The notes under the pieces are model-generated. The model did no database searches and was not told the DNA's origin. It saw nothing but the letters and a program-made list of their open reading frames with translations. Source: Candidatus Pacearchaeota archaeon (GTDB taxonomy: Archaea > Nanobdellota > Nanobdellia > UBA10117 > JABICX01). Taken from it: 8,129 bases of DNA. The first letter of the stretch is position 1. Each line of letters begins with the position of its first letter. This document shows, piece by piece, positions 1 through 6,585 of the stretch. The position numbers and the translations under genes are program-made. The stretch covers positions 1-8,129 of the forward strand of contig JAFCCX010000014.1 of NCBI GenBank assembly GCA_017609995.1, written 5' to 3'.

Positions 1-380
1 GTTATCCAATCAACTCTTTGCTGGTCCCAGATTATTACTCTAACAGAGCCAGTTTCATCTTGAAGGGTTAATGAAGCCATTTTACTTAATTTTCCTTGTT
101 TTGTAAACTCTCTTGGCCCAAAAATATCAGTGATTTTACCAACAAAATTTGGATTTCGCATACCTACAATTAATTCATTTATTTTTTGTTCCTTATTTTC
201 AGCTGTTTTGAATAGTTGAACACCTAATTCATGAGCAATAATATGTGCTGCGCCCTCTTCAGAAACCAAACCATCAAGGCTTTCTAGCTTAGATTTGATT
301 CGTTCCTGAACCTCTTTTTTAGAAACTCCTTTCTCTTTCTTAAGCTTCTCAAATATTTCATCCATGGACATGTGCAGCAT
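1..380 (-). CDS. rpa: Replication protein A (RPA)-type ssDNA-binding protein, N-terminal part, cut by window edge
   Basis: RPA coats single-stranded DNA during replication, repair and recombination. About 126 codons are visible and the frame stays open at base 1, so the C-terminal part lies outside. The first ~65 residues are a charged helical region (MDEIFEKLKKEKGVSKKEV, then LVSEEGAAHIIAHELGV), which is typical of the N-terminus of archaeal RPA. It is followed by the beginning of an OB-fold: NELIVGMRNPNFVGKITDIF, then PREFTKQGK, then LQDETGSVRVIIWD. Three in-frame ATGs lie at 380, 371 and 365. I chose 380 because a TATA-like element near 411-404 (minus) is centred about 27 bases upstream, fitting a leaderless transcript; 371 is nearly as good. 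The gene is codirectional with and 40 bases downstream of the HerA-like gene, but seems to have its own promoter. The family call is firm; which RPA paralogue this is cannot be told from the fragment. Confidence 0.85.
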   Translation of the reverse strand, partial: MLHMSMDEIFEKLKKEKGVSKKEVQERIKSKLESLDGLVSEEGAAHIIAHELGVQLFKTAENKEQKINELIVGMRNPNFVGKITDIFGPREFTKQGKLSKMASLTLQDETGSVRVIIWDQQRVDWI

Positions 381-400
381 ATAGAATTCTACCAAAATTT

Positions 401-412
401 ATTTTTATAGAT
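401..412 (-). promoter_or_regulatory. TATA-box promoter of the RPA gene
   Basis: On the minus strand this reads ATCTATAAAAAT. The TCTATAAA core is centred about 27 bases before the ATG at 380, the expected TATA-to-start distance in archaea. That puts transcription start essentially at the ATG (leaderless). It lies just past the stop codon of the HerA-like gene, so RPA can be expressed separately from it. Confidence 0.55.
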
Positions 413-420
413 TTGTTTAG

Positions 421-1722
421 TTAAGAAGACTTTAGTTTGTCACGAAGGGACTTCCGTATAACACTTGGGTCCTCGCCACCATGCCATGAGAATCTAGGTC
501 TGACTCGCATTGGATAGATTTTTTCAGAATTATCATCTAAAGCAATTGCAGCTCCCTTGACACTTGGTAAATTATCAATAAATTTTTGAATTGCACCAGG
601 GAGATAACTCTGCATAATTTGATTTAGAGCATCAACATCAATTCTAGCTGTTAATCTGTGAGATAAAACAAGATCTGATTGAGTCATAACATCTGTATGA
701 ATCTTTCCAGGTTGCTGAGTTGCTAAAACAACTGAGATTCCTGGCTGACGACCTTCTCTTAATAGCTGAATAAGTGGTTGTGTTGCAAGAGTTTTCCCTT
801 CTTTTGGTAAAAATTCATGAGCTTCATCAATTAACAGCCAAATTAATGGTTGCTTTCGAAGTACATGTGAACCTAATTCATTTATTTCTTCAACTTCCTC
901 TGTTTTTCTTTGAAGCAATCTTTCTTGAAGAAGTCTTTTTGAAATTAAACCAATAATTAAACTCTTGATTGTTGAGCCTTGATCAAATTGAGAATATGCA
1001 CTTAAGTCAATAATTGAAACTTGTCCACCTTTTACTAAGGAATCAAGTTTTGTTCCGGCTTTATCAAACAAACCCCATTCTGAAACTGTTTTGAATCGAG
1101 CAACTGCAAGCCGTCTTTCATCTTCAGTAGAATCTTTATCCACAGATAATTTATCAATTATTCTTGGAATATCATAGTCTTTAGTTTGAATACCAAGTAT
1201 AGCTCTTTCAATTAAAATTCCAGTATTACTATTTAACTCAATATCAAAAATTGAACACCATTGCCCAGCATCTAAACTTGATGGCTTAACTGAAAAAGAA
1301 ACATCAACAGGAATTCCGCTTTCTTCATATTTCTCAACCAAATTTTTTGGAACAAAGAGTTTTGGTTTTAAACCTTTTGGTTTAAGTTCCCATTCATGTA
1401 ATAGTTCATCATCTTTGAAATTAGCATGTTTCATTGTCCAGAAAATTCCCATTGTATCAAAAATAATACAACCAACATTTTTGTTTATAGTTCCCGGAAG
1501 ATTTGCAAGACCTTCTGCAATTACTCCTAATGTGTAAGATTTTCCTGAACCTCTTTTTCCTGAAATAAGAATTACATGTGGACGATTGATATCAAGGAGA
1601 ACTGGATTTGCTAAACTTTTGGTTCGTTCCATTGTAACATAATGCTTTCCAAGAAAGATTGTTCCGTCTTCACCAAACAATTTCAAATCACTTTCATTTC
1701 GTCCAAGAACAATGTTATACAT
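421..1722 (-). CDS. herA: HerA-like (FtsK/HerA family, DUF87-type) ATPase
   Basis: A P-loop ATPase of the HerA/FtsK superfamily; family members form hexameric DNA translocases, and classical HerA works with nuclease NurA in DNA end resection. The 433-residue protein has a Walker A motif (ISGKRGSGKS, residues ~53-62), a Walker B motif (LIWLLIDEAHEFLP, D299 and E300), an arginine-rich segment LLREGRQPG (320-328) of the sort that supplies the arginine finger, and a sensor-like stretch VVLATQQP (331-338). Only about 48 residues precede the P-loop strand, so the full N-terminal HAS barrel of classical HerA appears shortened or absent. The ATG at 1722 is the only in-frame ATG before an upstream stop (1771-1773), and a TATA-like element sits ~25 bases before it. 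Neither NurA nor Mre11/Rad50 is in the window; the downstream neighbour is RPA. The ATPase family is certain. A strict HerA orthologue versus another HerA-family member is less so. Confidence 0.8.
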   Translation of the reverse strand: MYNIVLGRNESDLKLFGEDGTIFLGKHYVTMERTKSLANPVLLDINRPHVILISGKRGSGKSYTLGVIAEGLANLPGTINKNVGCIIFDTMGIFWTMKHANFKDDELLHEWELKPKGLKPKLFVPKNLVEKYEESGIPVDVSFSVKPSSLDAGQWCSIFDIELNSNTGILIERAILGIQTKDYDIPRIIDKLSVDKDSTEDERRLAVARFKTVSEWGLFDKAGTKLDSLVKGGQVSIIDLSAYSQFDQGSTIKSLIIGLISKRLLQERLLQRKTEEVEEINELGSHVLRKQPLIWLLIDEAHEFLPKEGKTLATQPLIQLLREGRQPGISVVLATQQPGKIHTDVMTQSDLVLSHRLTARIDVDALNQIMQSYLPGAIQKFIDNLPSVKGAAIALDDNSEKIYPMRVRPRFSWHGGEDPSVIRKSLRDKLKSS

Positions 1723-1743
1723 AATAAAAAGTATATCTAAGAA

Positions 1744-1751
1744 TACATAAA
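1744..1751 (-). promoter_or_regulatory. TATA-like promoter of the HerA-like gene
   Basis: The minus strand reads TTTATGTA, centred about 25 bases before the ATG at 1722, consistent with a leaderless transcript. It lies in a 78-bp divergent promoter region shared with the small membrane-protein gene. The box has one G, so it is a weaker match than the others in the window. Confidence 0.4.
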
Positions 1752-1768
1752 TGTTTTGATGACAAGTA

Positions 1769-1776
1769 TTTTATAC
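1769..1776 (+). promoter_or_regulatory. TATA-box promoter of the small membrane-protein/NMD3 transcript
   Basis: TTTTATAC is centred about 28 bases before the ATG at 1801. Its position inside the longer in-frame reading frame (TTG at 1756) is the main argument for starting the protein at 1801. NMD3 begins 4 bases after the small gene and has no clear TATA box of its own, so this promoter probably drives both. Confidence 0.5.
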
Positions 1777-1800
1777 TACAGTGTTCTTATTTTGTTTACA

Positions 1801-2046
1801 ATGAGACGAAGAAGAACAAGAGTTGCAAGACGAAGAACTGCACGAACCAGAAAATTTACTGCAGGATTAATTGTTGGTCTACTTGCTTTAGCAATTGCAG
1901 TCATTGGAATGAATGACTACTTATCTGCTAGTACAACAGGCGCGGCAGTTTTCGCAGGAGCAGGTGGTTCTTTAGTAATTGCAGCTGTAAGTTTAGTAAT
2001 AGCATTAGCTTTATTTGCAAATTATTTTGGCTTAATGCGAAAGTAA
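1801..2046 (+). CDS. Small Arg-rich protein with two predicted transmembrane helices, function unknown
   Basis: I do not recognise this 81-residue protein. Its first 18 residues are extremely basic (MRRRRTRVARRRTARTRK, ten arginines and one lysine). Two hydrophobic segments follow, roughly residues 19-36 (FTAGLIVGLLALAIAVIG) and 47-76 (rich in A, G, V and L, ending FANYFG), separated by a short polar loop (MNDYLSAST), with a basic end (MRK). The positive-inside rule predicts a hairpin with both ends in the cytoplasm. The basic tail could touch nucleic acid, ribosomes or acidic lipids, but nothing shows which. The DNA encoding the tail repeats AGACGAAGAA twice. A longer reading from TTG at 1756 is possible, but it would contain the TATA box. 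It is divergent from the HerA-like gene and sits directly before NMD3, likely cotranscribed with it. Regular coding structure and tight spacing make it a probable real gene. Confidence 0.6.
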   Translation: MRRRRTRVARRRTARTRKFTAGLIVGLLALAIAVIGMNDYLSASTTGAAVFAGAGGSLVIAAVSLVIALALFANYFGLMRK

Positions 2047-2050
2047 TTTT

Positions 2051-2737
2051 ATGGTAATGGGAATAAAATCTCGTTTCTGCTCTAGATGTGGAAAAGAAAC
2101 AGATAAGTTACTCAATTCTCTTTGCGGAGATTGTTATTTAGAAGAACATAAGATAAAAGCACCTGGAAAATGTTTTGTGTTCTATTGTAATCATTGTGAT
2201 TCTGTTTTACTTGAAGGTGTTTGGACAAAATGTTCTGGTAAGGCTGAGCAACATCTTATTGATAAGTTAAAAACTATGATTAAATTACCTGAAGGTGAAA
2301 CAATTCAAAAAATTGAATTAGTTCCATACAAAAAAGGATTTAGATCAAAAGTTACAACAAAACTTCTTGGTAAAAGTCATATTTATGAGCTAGCCACCTT
2401 TCTTGAGTTGAGAAAAAGGATATGTAGAGTTTGCACTCAACAAAAAACAGATTTCTGGAACAGCAAGGTTCAAGTTAGAGTAAAAAACAAGTCCAAGGAT
2501 TTTTCTAATAAACTTTTTGATTCATTGGGATATCTTAAGAAAAAAATTGTGAAAGCAGAGGAACAGAAAAAAGGTGTTGACTTATTTTTTGGAGATAAAA
2601 AAACAGGAAAGGACGCCGCAGGAAGAATAAAAACAAAATTTGGGTTGAGGATGTCTCAATCAGCTGAGCAATACAGTTGGAACAAATCAAAGAACAGACC
2701 TAAATATCGACATGTAATGTTACTTAGGGAAAAATAA
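2051..2737 (+). CDS. nmd3: NMD3-family ribosome-associated protein
   Basis: In eukaryotes NMD3 binds the large ribosomal subunit and is its export adaptor; archaeal homologues presumably act only in large-subunit maturation or quality control. The 228-residue protein has the family's N-terminal zinc-binding pattern: C10-x2-C13 (FCSRCGK), C25-x2-C28 (LCGDC), then C46-x2-C49 (YCNHC) with C41 and C61 near. A further pair follows, C125-x2-C128 (RICRVC), leading into NSKVQVRV, the conserved strand that follows it. The C-terminal part GVDLFFGDKKTGKDAAGRI, then FGLRMSQSAEQ and YRHVMLLR, matches the family's core. It is much shorter than eukaryotic NMD3 (~500 residues), lacking the export-signal tail. 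Start: ATG at 2051, 4 bases after the preceding stop; ATG at 2057 is an alternative and keeps all cysteines. No clear ribosome binding site is visible. It is followed by aIF1A after 32 bases. Confidence 0.85.
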   Translation: MVMGIKSRFCSRCGKETDKLLNSLCGDCYLEEHKIKAPGKCFVFYCNHCDSVLLEGVWTKCSGKAEQHLIDKLKTMIKLPEGETIQKIELVPYKKGFRSKVTTKLLGKSHIYELATFLELRKRICRVCTQQKTDFWNSKVQVRVKNKSKDFSNKLFDSLGYLKKKIVKAEEQKKGVDLFFGDKKTGKDAAGRIKTKFGLRMSQSAEQYSWNKSKNRPKYRHVMLLREK

Positions 2738-2739
2738 GC

Positions 2740-2747
2740 TTTATAAA
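2740..2747 (+). promoter_or_regulatory. TATA-box promoter of aIF1A/KH operon
   Basis: TTTATAAA is a perfect consensus archaeal TATA box, centred about 26 bases before the aIF1A ATG at 2770 and immediately after the NMD3 stop. It implies a leaderless aIF1A mRNA and is the strongest promoter match in the window. It sits in a short palindrome, AAGCTTTATAAAG, whose symmetric core is CTTTATAAAG. Confidence 0.7.
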
Positions 2748-2769
2748 GCGGTATTCTATAGGTTATTTA

Positions 2770-3135
2770 ATGCAACGTAAAAAGAAATTCAAGAAAGCAG
2801 GGAGACATGCTTACAATAGAAAAGCACCTGTAGAAGGAGAAACATTTAGAGTTAGAACACCTAGAGAGAAACAGCTTCTAGGTATTGTTGATATTCGATT
2901 AGGTTATGGTAAATCCCGAGTTCGTTGCACAGATGGAAAAACAAGAATCTGTAAGGTTCCTGGTGCATTGAAAAGACGACTTTGGGTAAGACCTGGAGAC
3001 ACTGTTCTTATTGAACCTTGGGAACTTGAAGGAGAAAAGAAAGCAAATATTCTATACAAATACCGGCCACATGAAGCAGCTTGGCTAAAGAGAAATGACT
3101 ATCTTAAGGACCTGTTAGAGCAGGAAGAATTCTAA
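2770..3135 (+). CDS. eif1A: Translation initiation factor aIF1A
   Basis: aIF1A binds the ribosomal A site on the small subunit and helps start-codon selection together with aIF1 and aIF2. The 121-residue protein has the expected layout: a basic N-terminal tail (MQRKKKFKKAGRHAYNRK), then a single S1-like OB-fold (about residues 28-97) with FRVRTPREKQLLGIV, RLGYGKSRVRCTDGKTRICK, VPGALKRRLWVRPGDTVLIE and NILYKYRP, and a helical, acidic C-terminal end (WLKRNDYLKDLLEQEEF). Length and motifs are normal for the family. The start is fixed by the TATA box 26 bases upstream. The stop codon overlaps the ATG of the KH protein by one base, so the two are surely cotranscribed. Confidence 0.95.
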   Translation: MQRKKKFKKAGRHAYNRKAPVEGETFRVRTPREKQLLGIVDIRLGYGKSRVRCTDGKTRICKVPGALKRRLWVRPGDTVLIEPWELEGEKKANILYKYRPHEAAWLKRNDYLKDLLEQEEF

Positions 3136-3647
3136 TGGCAGAAGAATTTATTTTAATTCCGAAGAGTCGGATTGCAGTTTTAATAGGAACAAAAGGCGCA
3201 GACCGAAGGAAAATTGAAAAAAAAGCTAAAGTAAAAATTAAAGTTAGTTCTAAAACAGGTAATGTACAAATCACTAGCGAGAATCCATTAGATGCATGGG
3301 TTGCAAAAGAAGTTGTAGAAGCAGTAGGCAGAGGTTTCCCACCAATTGATGCAATTAAAATTATAAATGATGAAATTGCTTTTGGTCTTGTTAATTTAGA
3401 AGCTTTTGGAGCAAAAGACCGAAAGAAAAGAGCAACATTGCGTGCAAGAATTATTGGAACACGAGGAAAGACTCGGAAGATAATTGAGAACTATACTGGA
3501 ACTAAAATCGTTATACAGGGCAAAACTGCTGCAATAATTGGGGAATCTATTGGAGTTGATTTAGCACGTAAAGCAATTGAAATGATACTTGATGGTTCAG
3601 GTCAAAACACTGCATATAAATGGCTTCTTGACCAAACGAAAAAATAA
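3135..3647 (+). CDS. Two-KH-domain RNA-binding protein (archaeal Dim2/Pno1 homologue)
   Basis: Eukaryotic Dim2/Pno1 binds the 3' end of pre-18S rRNA and guides Nob1 cleavage in small-subunit maturation; archaeal homologues are expected to act on 16S rRNA. The protein has 170 residues and two KH domains. KH1 starts at IPKSRIAVLIGTKGADRRKI, with its GxxG loop at G18-T-K-G21. KH2 has RARIIGTRGKTRKIIENYTG with its loop at G108-T-R-G111, then GKTAAIIGES. The C-terminal segment AIEMILDGSGQNTAYKWL is the typical Dim2 ending. It begins inside the aIF1A stop (TAATG overlap), so translation is probably coupled; only a weak purine stretch (GGAAGAA) lies upstream. In many archaea a RIO1 kinase gene lies between aIF1A and this gene; it is missing here. 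Confidence 0.9.
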   Translation: MAEEFILIPKSRIAVLIGTKGADRRKIEKKAKVKIKVSSKTGNVQITSENPLDAWVAKEVVEAVGRGFPPIDAIKIINDEIAFGLVNLEAFGAKDRKKRATLRARIIGTRGKTRKIIENYTGTKIVIQGKTAAIIGESIGVDLARKAIEMILDGSGQNTAYKWLLDQTKK

Positions 3648-3675
3648 ATCACCCTAATTTATGATATCTTATTGA

Positions 3676-3719
3676 TTTTTGGGCTAAAAATAGCTAAAAT
3701 CGTTAAAATCTAGCGAAAA
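3676..3719. other. Helically phased A/T-tracts (predicted bent DNA) upstream of top6B
   Basis: In the 105-bp gap before top6B, tracts of four or five A or T occur at 3676-3680 (T5), 3686-3690 (A5), 3696-3699 (A4), 3705-3708 (A4) and 3716-3719 (A4). Their centres are about 9 to 11 bases apart, close to one helical turn, which is the arrangement known to give intrinsic curvature. They end directly before the TATA box at 3723-3730. The first T5 tract could also act as a terminator for the aIF1A/KH transcript. Phasing is seen directly; bending and any role are inferred. Confidence 0.45.
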
Positions 3720-3722
3720 CTT

Positions 3723-3730
3723 TTTATTTA
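3723..3730 (+). promoter_or_regulatory. TATA-box promoter of the top6B-top6A operon
   Basis: TTTATTTA is centred about 26 bases before the ATG at 3753, giving a leaderless top6B mRNA. The element follows a series of phased A-tracts. A second AT patch (GGTATAATGG) overlaps the ATG but is too close to act as a TATA box for this start. Confidence 0.55.
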
Positions 3731-3752
3731 GGACTATTATAGCAGTGGTATA

Positions 3753-5480
3753 ATGGCTGATAAGGAAACCACAGAAACACACAAGGAAGTTTCAGTTGCA
3801 GAGTTCTTTGAGAAGAACAGGCACCTATTAGGGTTTAATAACCCTGCGAAGAGCCTATTGACCTCTGTAAAAGAAGCTGTAGATAATTCTCTTGACGCTT
3901 GTGAAGAAGCTAAAATCCTTCCAGATATTTTTGTTAAGCTTGAAGAAACAGGCACAAATTGTTTCAAAATGATTGTAGAGGACAATGGTCCTGGAATTGT
4001 TAAGAAACATCTTACAAAATCATTTGGTAAACTTCTTTATGGTTCAAAATTCCAATCTGCTGGTGGAAAGCAAGGACGAGGTCAGCAAGGTATTGGAATC
4101 TCAGCAGTTATTCTTTATGGTCAGTTAACAACAGGTAGACCAGCACTTCTAATTTCAAAGACAAAGAAAGACAAAGAAGCTCATCAATACATCATGCATA
4201 TTGATGTTAAGAAAAATGAGCCAGAGATTGTTGAATCTTCAACAAAACAATGGGAACCAAATCATGGTCTTAGAGTTGAAGTTGAAATGGAAGGAAAATA
4301 TGTTGGACACAAACAATCTGTTATGGAGTACATAAAAGAAACAGCAATTGTAAATCCACATACAAGTATTATTTTCATAACTCCAGATAATGAGAAATTA
4401 AATTTCCCAAGAGTTACAGACAAACTCCCAAAAAAAGCAAGATCAATTAAACCACACCCACATGGTGTTGAGCTTGGAGTTCTAAAAAGAATAATTAAAG
4501 ACACAAAAGCTCGTTCAACAAAATCATTTTTAACAAAAGAATTTGATAAAGTTGGTGGTGGAACAGCTACTGAGATTATAAGATTAGCAAATGCAACACT
4601 TTCACCTGAATTACAAATTGATGGAAAATTCCTTCCACGACTTTTGAAAGCAGATCAAATGGAAGCACTTCTAAAAGGAATGCAATCTGCAAAAGTTATG
4701 AACCCAAGCACAGATTGTTTATCTCCAATTGGTTCTGAACTTTTGAAAAAGAGTTTAGAATCTGAATATGATATTGACTTTGTTCATTCAATTACTCGTT
4801 CACCAGCAGTTTATCGAGGAAACCCATTTCAAATTGAAGTTGCAATTGCATATGGTGGTGAGCTAGACAAAGAAGGTGCAGCAAAACTAATTCGATTTGC
4901 AAACAAAGTTCCATTACTTTACCAAGAAGGTGCTTGCGTAATTACAAAAGCAATGAAAGATGTTTCTTGGAAATCTTATGGTTTATCTCAATCAGGAAGA
5001 TCAATGCCAACAGGTGCAGCAATTATAGCTGTTCACATGGCATCTGTTTGGGTTCCATTTACCTCTGAAGGTAAAGAAGCAATCTCAGATTATCCTGAAA
5101 TTTTAAAAGAAGTTAAACTAGCTCTGCAAGATTGCGGTCGAACACTTCAAAAATATGTTCGAAGACGAGAGAGATCAGATATTGAAGCAAAGAAACGAGA
5201 AGTTTTCAAAGCTTACTCTGTTGAAGTTGCTGAAGCAATTGCAAATTTAACAACAGATGATTCTTATAAAATGACAAAAGCAAAATTAGATGAAAAAGCT
5301 GAAAAAATCAGAAAGAAATTACTGAAAATTGCAGAAGGAATGTATCTTTCTGACAAAGAAATGTCTGAAATGGAACAAGAAGAAGCAAAATCAGAAGCAA
5401 AAGAAGTTGAACTAGAAGCAGCAAGAGAAGAGGAAGAAAAGCTTGTTGAAGAAGCTGAAAAAGGTGAAGATAATGAATAA
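3753..5480 (+). CDS. top6B: DNA topoisomerase VI subunit B (ATPase)
   Basis: This is the ATP-binding subunit of type IIB topoisomerase VI, an A2B2 enzyme that passes duplex DNA through a double-strand break to relax and decatenate DNA. The 575-residue protein shows the GHKL ATPase fold: N-box [15 protein letters not shown] (E41, N45), G1 box VEDNGPGI (D77), and G2/lid [11 protein letters not shown] (108-118). A helical H2TH-like region and the transducer domain follow; the latter carries [13 protein letters not shown] and [12 protein letters not shown], where K441 aligns with the switch lysine that contacts ATP. Residues ~535-575 form a Glu/Lys/Ala-rich, strongly acidic, probably coiled-coil tail. 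Length is within the archaeal range (~530-620). The start is supported by the TATA box 26 bases upstream. The gene overlaps top6A by 8 bases, so the subunits are made from one mRNA. Confidence 0.96.
   Translation: MADKETTETHKEVSVAEFFEKNRHLLGFNNPAKSLLTSVKEAVDNSLDACEEAKILPDIFVKLEETGTNCFKMIVEDNGPGIVKKHLTKSFGKLLYGSKFQSAGGKQGRGQQGIGISAVILYGQLTTGRPALLISKTKKDKEAHQYIMHIDVKKNEPEIVESSTKQWEPNHGLRVEVEMEGKYVGHKQSVMEYIKETAIVNPHTSIIFITPDNEKLNFPRVTDKLPKKARSIKPHPHGVELGVLKRIIKDTKARSTKSFLTKEFDKVGGGTATEIIRLANATLSPELQIDGKFLPRLLKADQMEALLKGMQSAKVMNPSTDCLSPIGSELLKKSLESEYDIDFVHSITRSPAVYRGNPFQIEVAIAYGGELDKEGAAKLIRFANKVPLLYQEGACVITKAMKDVSWKSYGLSQSGRSMPTGAAIIAVHMASVWVPFTSEGKEAISDYPEILKEVKLALQDCGRTLQKYVRRRERSDIEAKKREVFKAYSVEVAEAIANLTTDDSYKMTKAKLDEKAEKIRKKLLKIAEGMYLSDKEMSEMEQEEAKSEAKEVELEAAREEEEKLVEEAEKGEDNE
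5463..5467 (+). promoter_or_regulatory. Shine-Dalgarno-like site deciding the top6A start
   Basis: GGTGA, complementary to the anti-Shine-Dalgarno end of archaeal 16S rRNA, lies 5 bases before the ATG at 5473, inside the end of top6B. It favours ATG 5473 over the upstream TTG at 5443. It contrasts with the leaderless first genes elsewhere in the window. Confidence 0.6.
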
Positions 5481-6585
5481 AGAAGAAACTAGGAAACTAA
5501 TTATTTCAAAATTAAAGAAACTTGGCGAGGAACTTAATAGAAAAATCGAGGCAGAGCAAAGTCCAAGTATTACAATGCCTACTCGAACATTATCTAATGC
5601 TTATTTTGATCCAAAAGACCGACTAATTAAACTTGGAGATAAAACTCAGACTAGAAATTTCTTCAATGTTGGCCAATCAAAGAAATTCATGCAGACTTCA
5701 TTAGTTGCAGCTGAGATTAAGAAACTTCTTGAGCAAAAACAACCATCTCTTTCAACAAGACAGCTTTACTATATTCTAAAACACTCTATTGAGGGAACAA
5801 AAGAAAACACATTTGATGACCAAGCAACTGAATCTGATCCAGTTATTGAAGATATTGAAGTTACAATTGATGCTTTAAGAGAAAATCTTGGTTTAGAAGC
5901 AACTCCATCAGGAGTTATTTCAGGAGAATTGATTTATGATGATTTAAAGACCGGAGATACAATTAATTGTTCAAAAATGGGTTCAGCAGGAGCTGCTATC
6001 CCACCAAATACAGAACCAAGTTCTATTAAATTTAAGACATGTAAGGCAAAATACATCCTAGTTGTAGAGAAGTTCGCTGTTTGGAACCTTCTAAATCAGA
6101 GCAAATTCTGGAAAAAGAACAATTGTATTCTTATGACAGGCAAAGGACAAGCTAGCCGGTCTGACAGAAGACTTGTTGCAAGATTGAACAAAGAATTTAA
6201 AATACCAGTTTATGTTTTCGCAGATATGGATCCCTACGGATATTATATTTACTCAGTGTACAAGCAAGGTTCTATTAATCTGGCTTTCTTCTCAGAAAAA
6301 GCAGGTTGCCCAGATGCAAAATACATCGGCCTGAAAGTTGACGATATTAAGAAATTTGGAATTAAGAAATCAAATTTCATCAAATTAAATGACCTTGATC
6401 TAAAGAGAATTAAAGAGATTCGGAATTATGATTGGTTCAAAGGCAAAGAATGGCAAAAAGAACTAAAAGCTCTGAAAGATTTTGGCTACAAAGTAGAATC
6501 TGATGCACTAGTTAGCAAATCTATCCAATTCACAGCAGAGGAATACCTGCCTAAGCTAATCAAAGCAAAAGACTTCTTACCTTAA
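5473..6585 (+). CDS. top6A: DNA topoisomerase VI subunit A (DNA-cleaving, Spo11-like)
   Basis: The DNA-cleaving subunit of topoisomerase VI, homologous to the meiotic nuclease Spo11. The 370-residue protein has a winged-helix 5Y-CAP domain with [12 protein letters not shown]; the tyrosine pair Y99/Y100 contains the residue that bonds covalently to DNA (Y100 by analogy with Spo11). The Toprim domain follows, with [10 protein letters not shown] (E199) and [11 protein letters not shown] (D251, D253), the metal-binding acidic residues; spacing and numbering resemble those of the M. jannaschii enzyme. A helical, basic C-terminal part ends in [17 protein letters not shown] longer frame from TTG at 5443 would overlap top6B by 38 bases without an obvious ribosome binding site, so I use ATG 5473 with GGTGA upstream. 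The 3' end overlaps the convergent RaSEA gene by three bases. Confidence 0.95.
   Translation: MNKEETRKLIISKLKKLGEELNRKIEAEQSPSITMPTRTLSNAYFDPKDRLIKLGDKTQTRNFFNVGQSKKFMQTSLVAAEIKKLLEQKQPSLSTRQLYYILKHSIEGTKENTFDDQATESDPVIEDIEVTIDALRENLGLEATPSGVISGELIYDDLKTGDTINCSKMGSAGAAIPPNTEPSSIKFKTCKAKYILVVEKFAVWNLLNQSKFWKKNNCILMTGKGQASRSDRRLVARLNKEFKIPVYVFADMDPYGYYIYSVYKQGSINLAFFSEKAGCPDAKYIGLKVDDIKKFGIKKSNFIKLNDLDLKRIKEIRNYDWFKGKEWQKELKALKDFGYKVESDALVSKSIQFTAEEYLPKLIKAKDFLP

Noticed and set aside
774..956. Open frame of 60 codons on the plus strand
   Set aside because: It lies wholly opposite the HerA-like gene, is low-complexity hydrophobic and has no promoter-like element; it is a shadow of the minus-strand codons.
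1756..1800. Longer start (TTG) for the small membrane protein, adding 15 residues
   Set aside because: The added stretch contains the TATA-like element TTTTATAC placed correctly for ATG 1801, and TTG is a weak start with no ribosome binding site.
3648..3752. Small RNA gene or hidden short gene in the gap before top6B
   Set aside because: No long open frame, no stable GC-containing hairpin and no tRNA-like fold were found; promoter and phased A-tracts explain it sufficiently.
3749..3758. GGTATAATGG as a Pribnow-like bacterial promoter
   Set aside because: It overlaps the top6B ATG, and all the genes are archaeal; the archaeal TATA box at 3723-3730 is placed correctly.
3737..3985. Open frame of 82 codons on the minus strand
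   Set aside because: It is opposite the conserved N-box of top6B, which is clearly the coding strand, and extends over the top6B promoter.
4262..4504. Open frame of 80 codons on the minus strand
   Set aside because: It is opposite the middle of top6B, without homology or promoter.
5443..5472. Longer start (TTG) for top6A
   Set aside because: It would overlap top6B by 38 bases; ATG 5473 has GGTGA five bases upstream and gives the usual family N-terminus.
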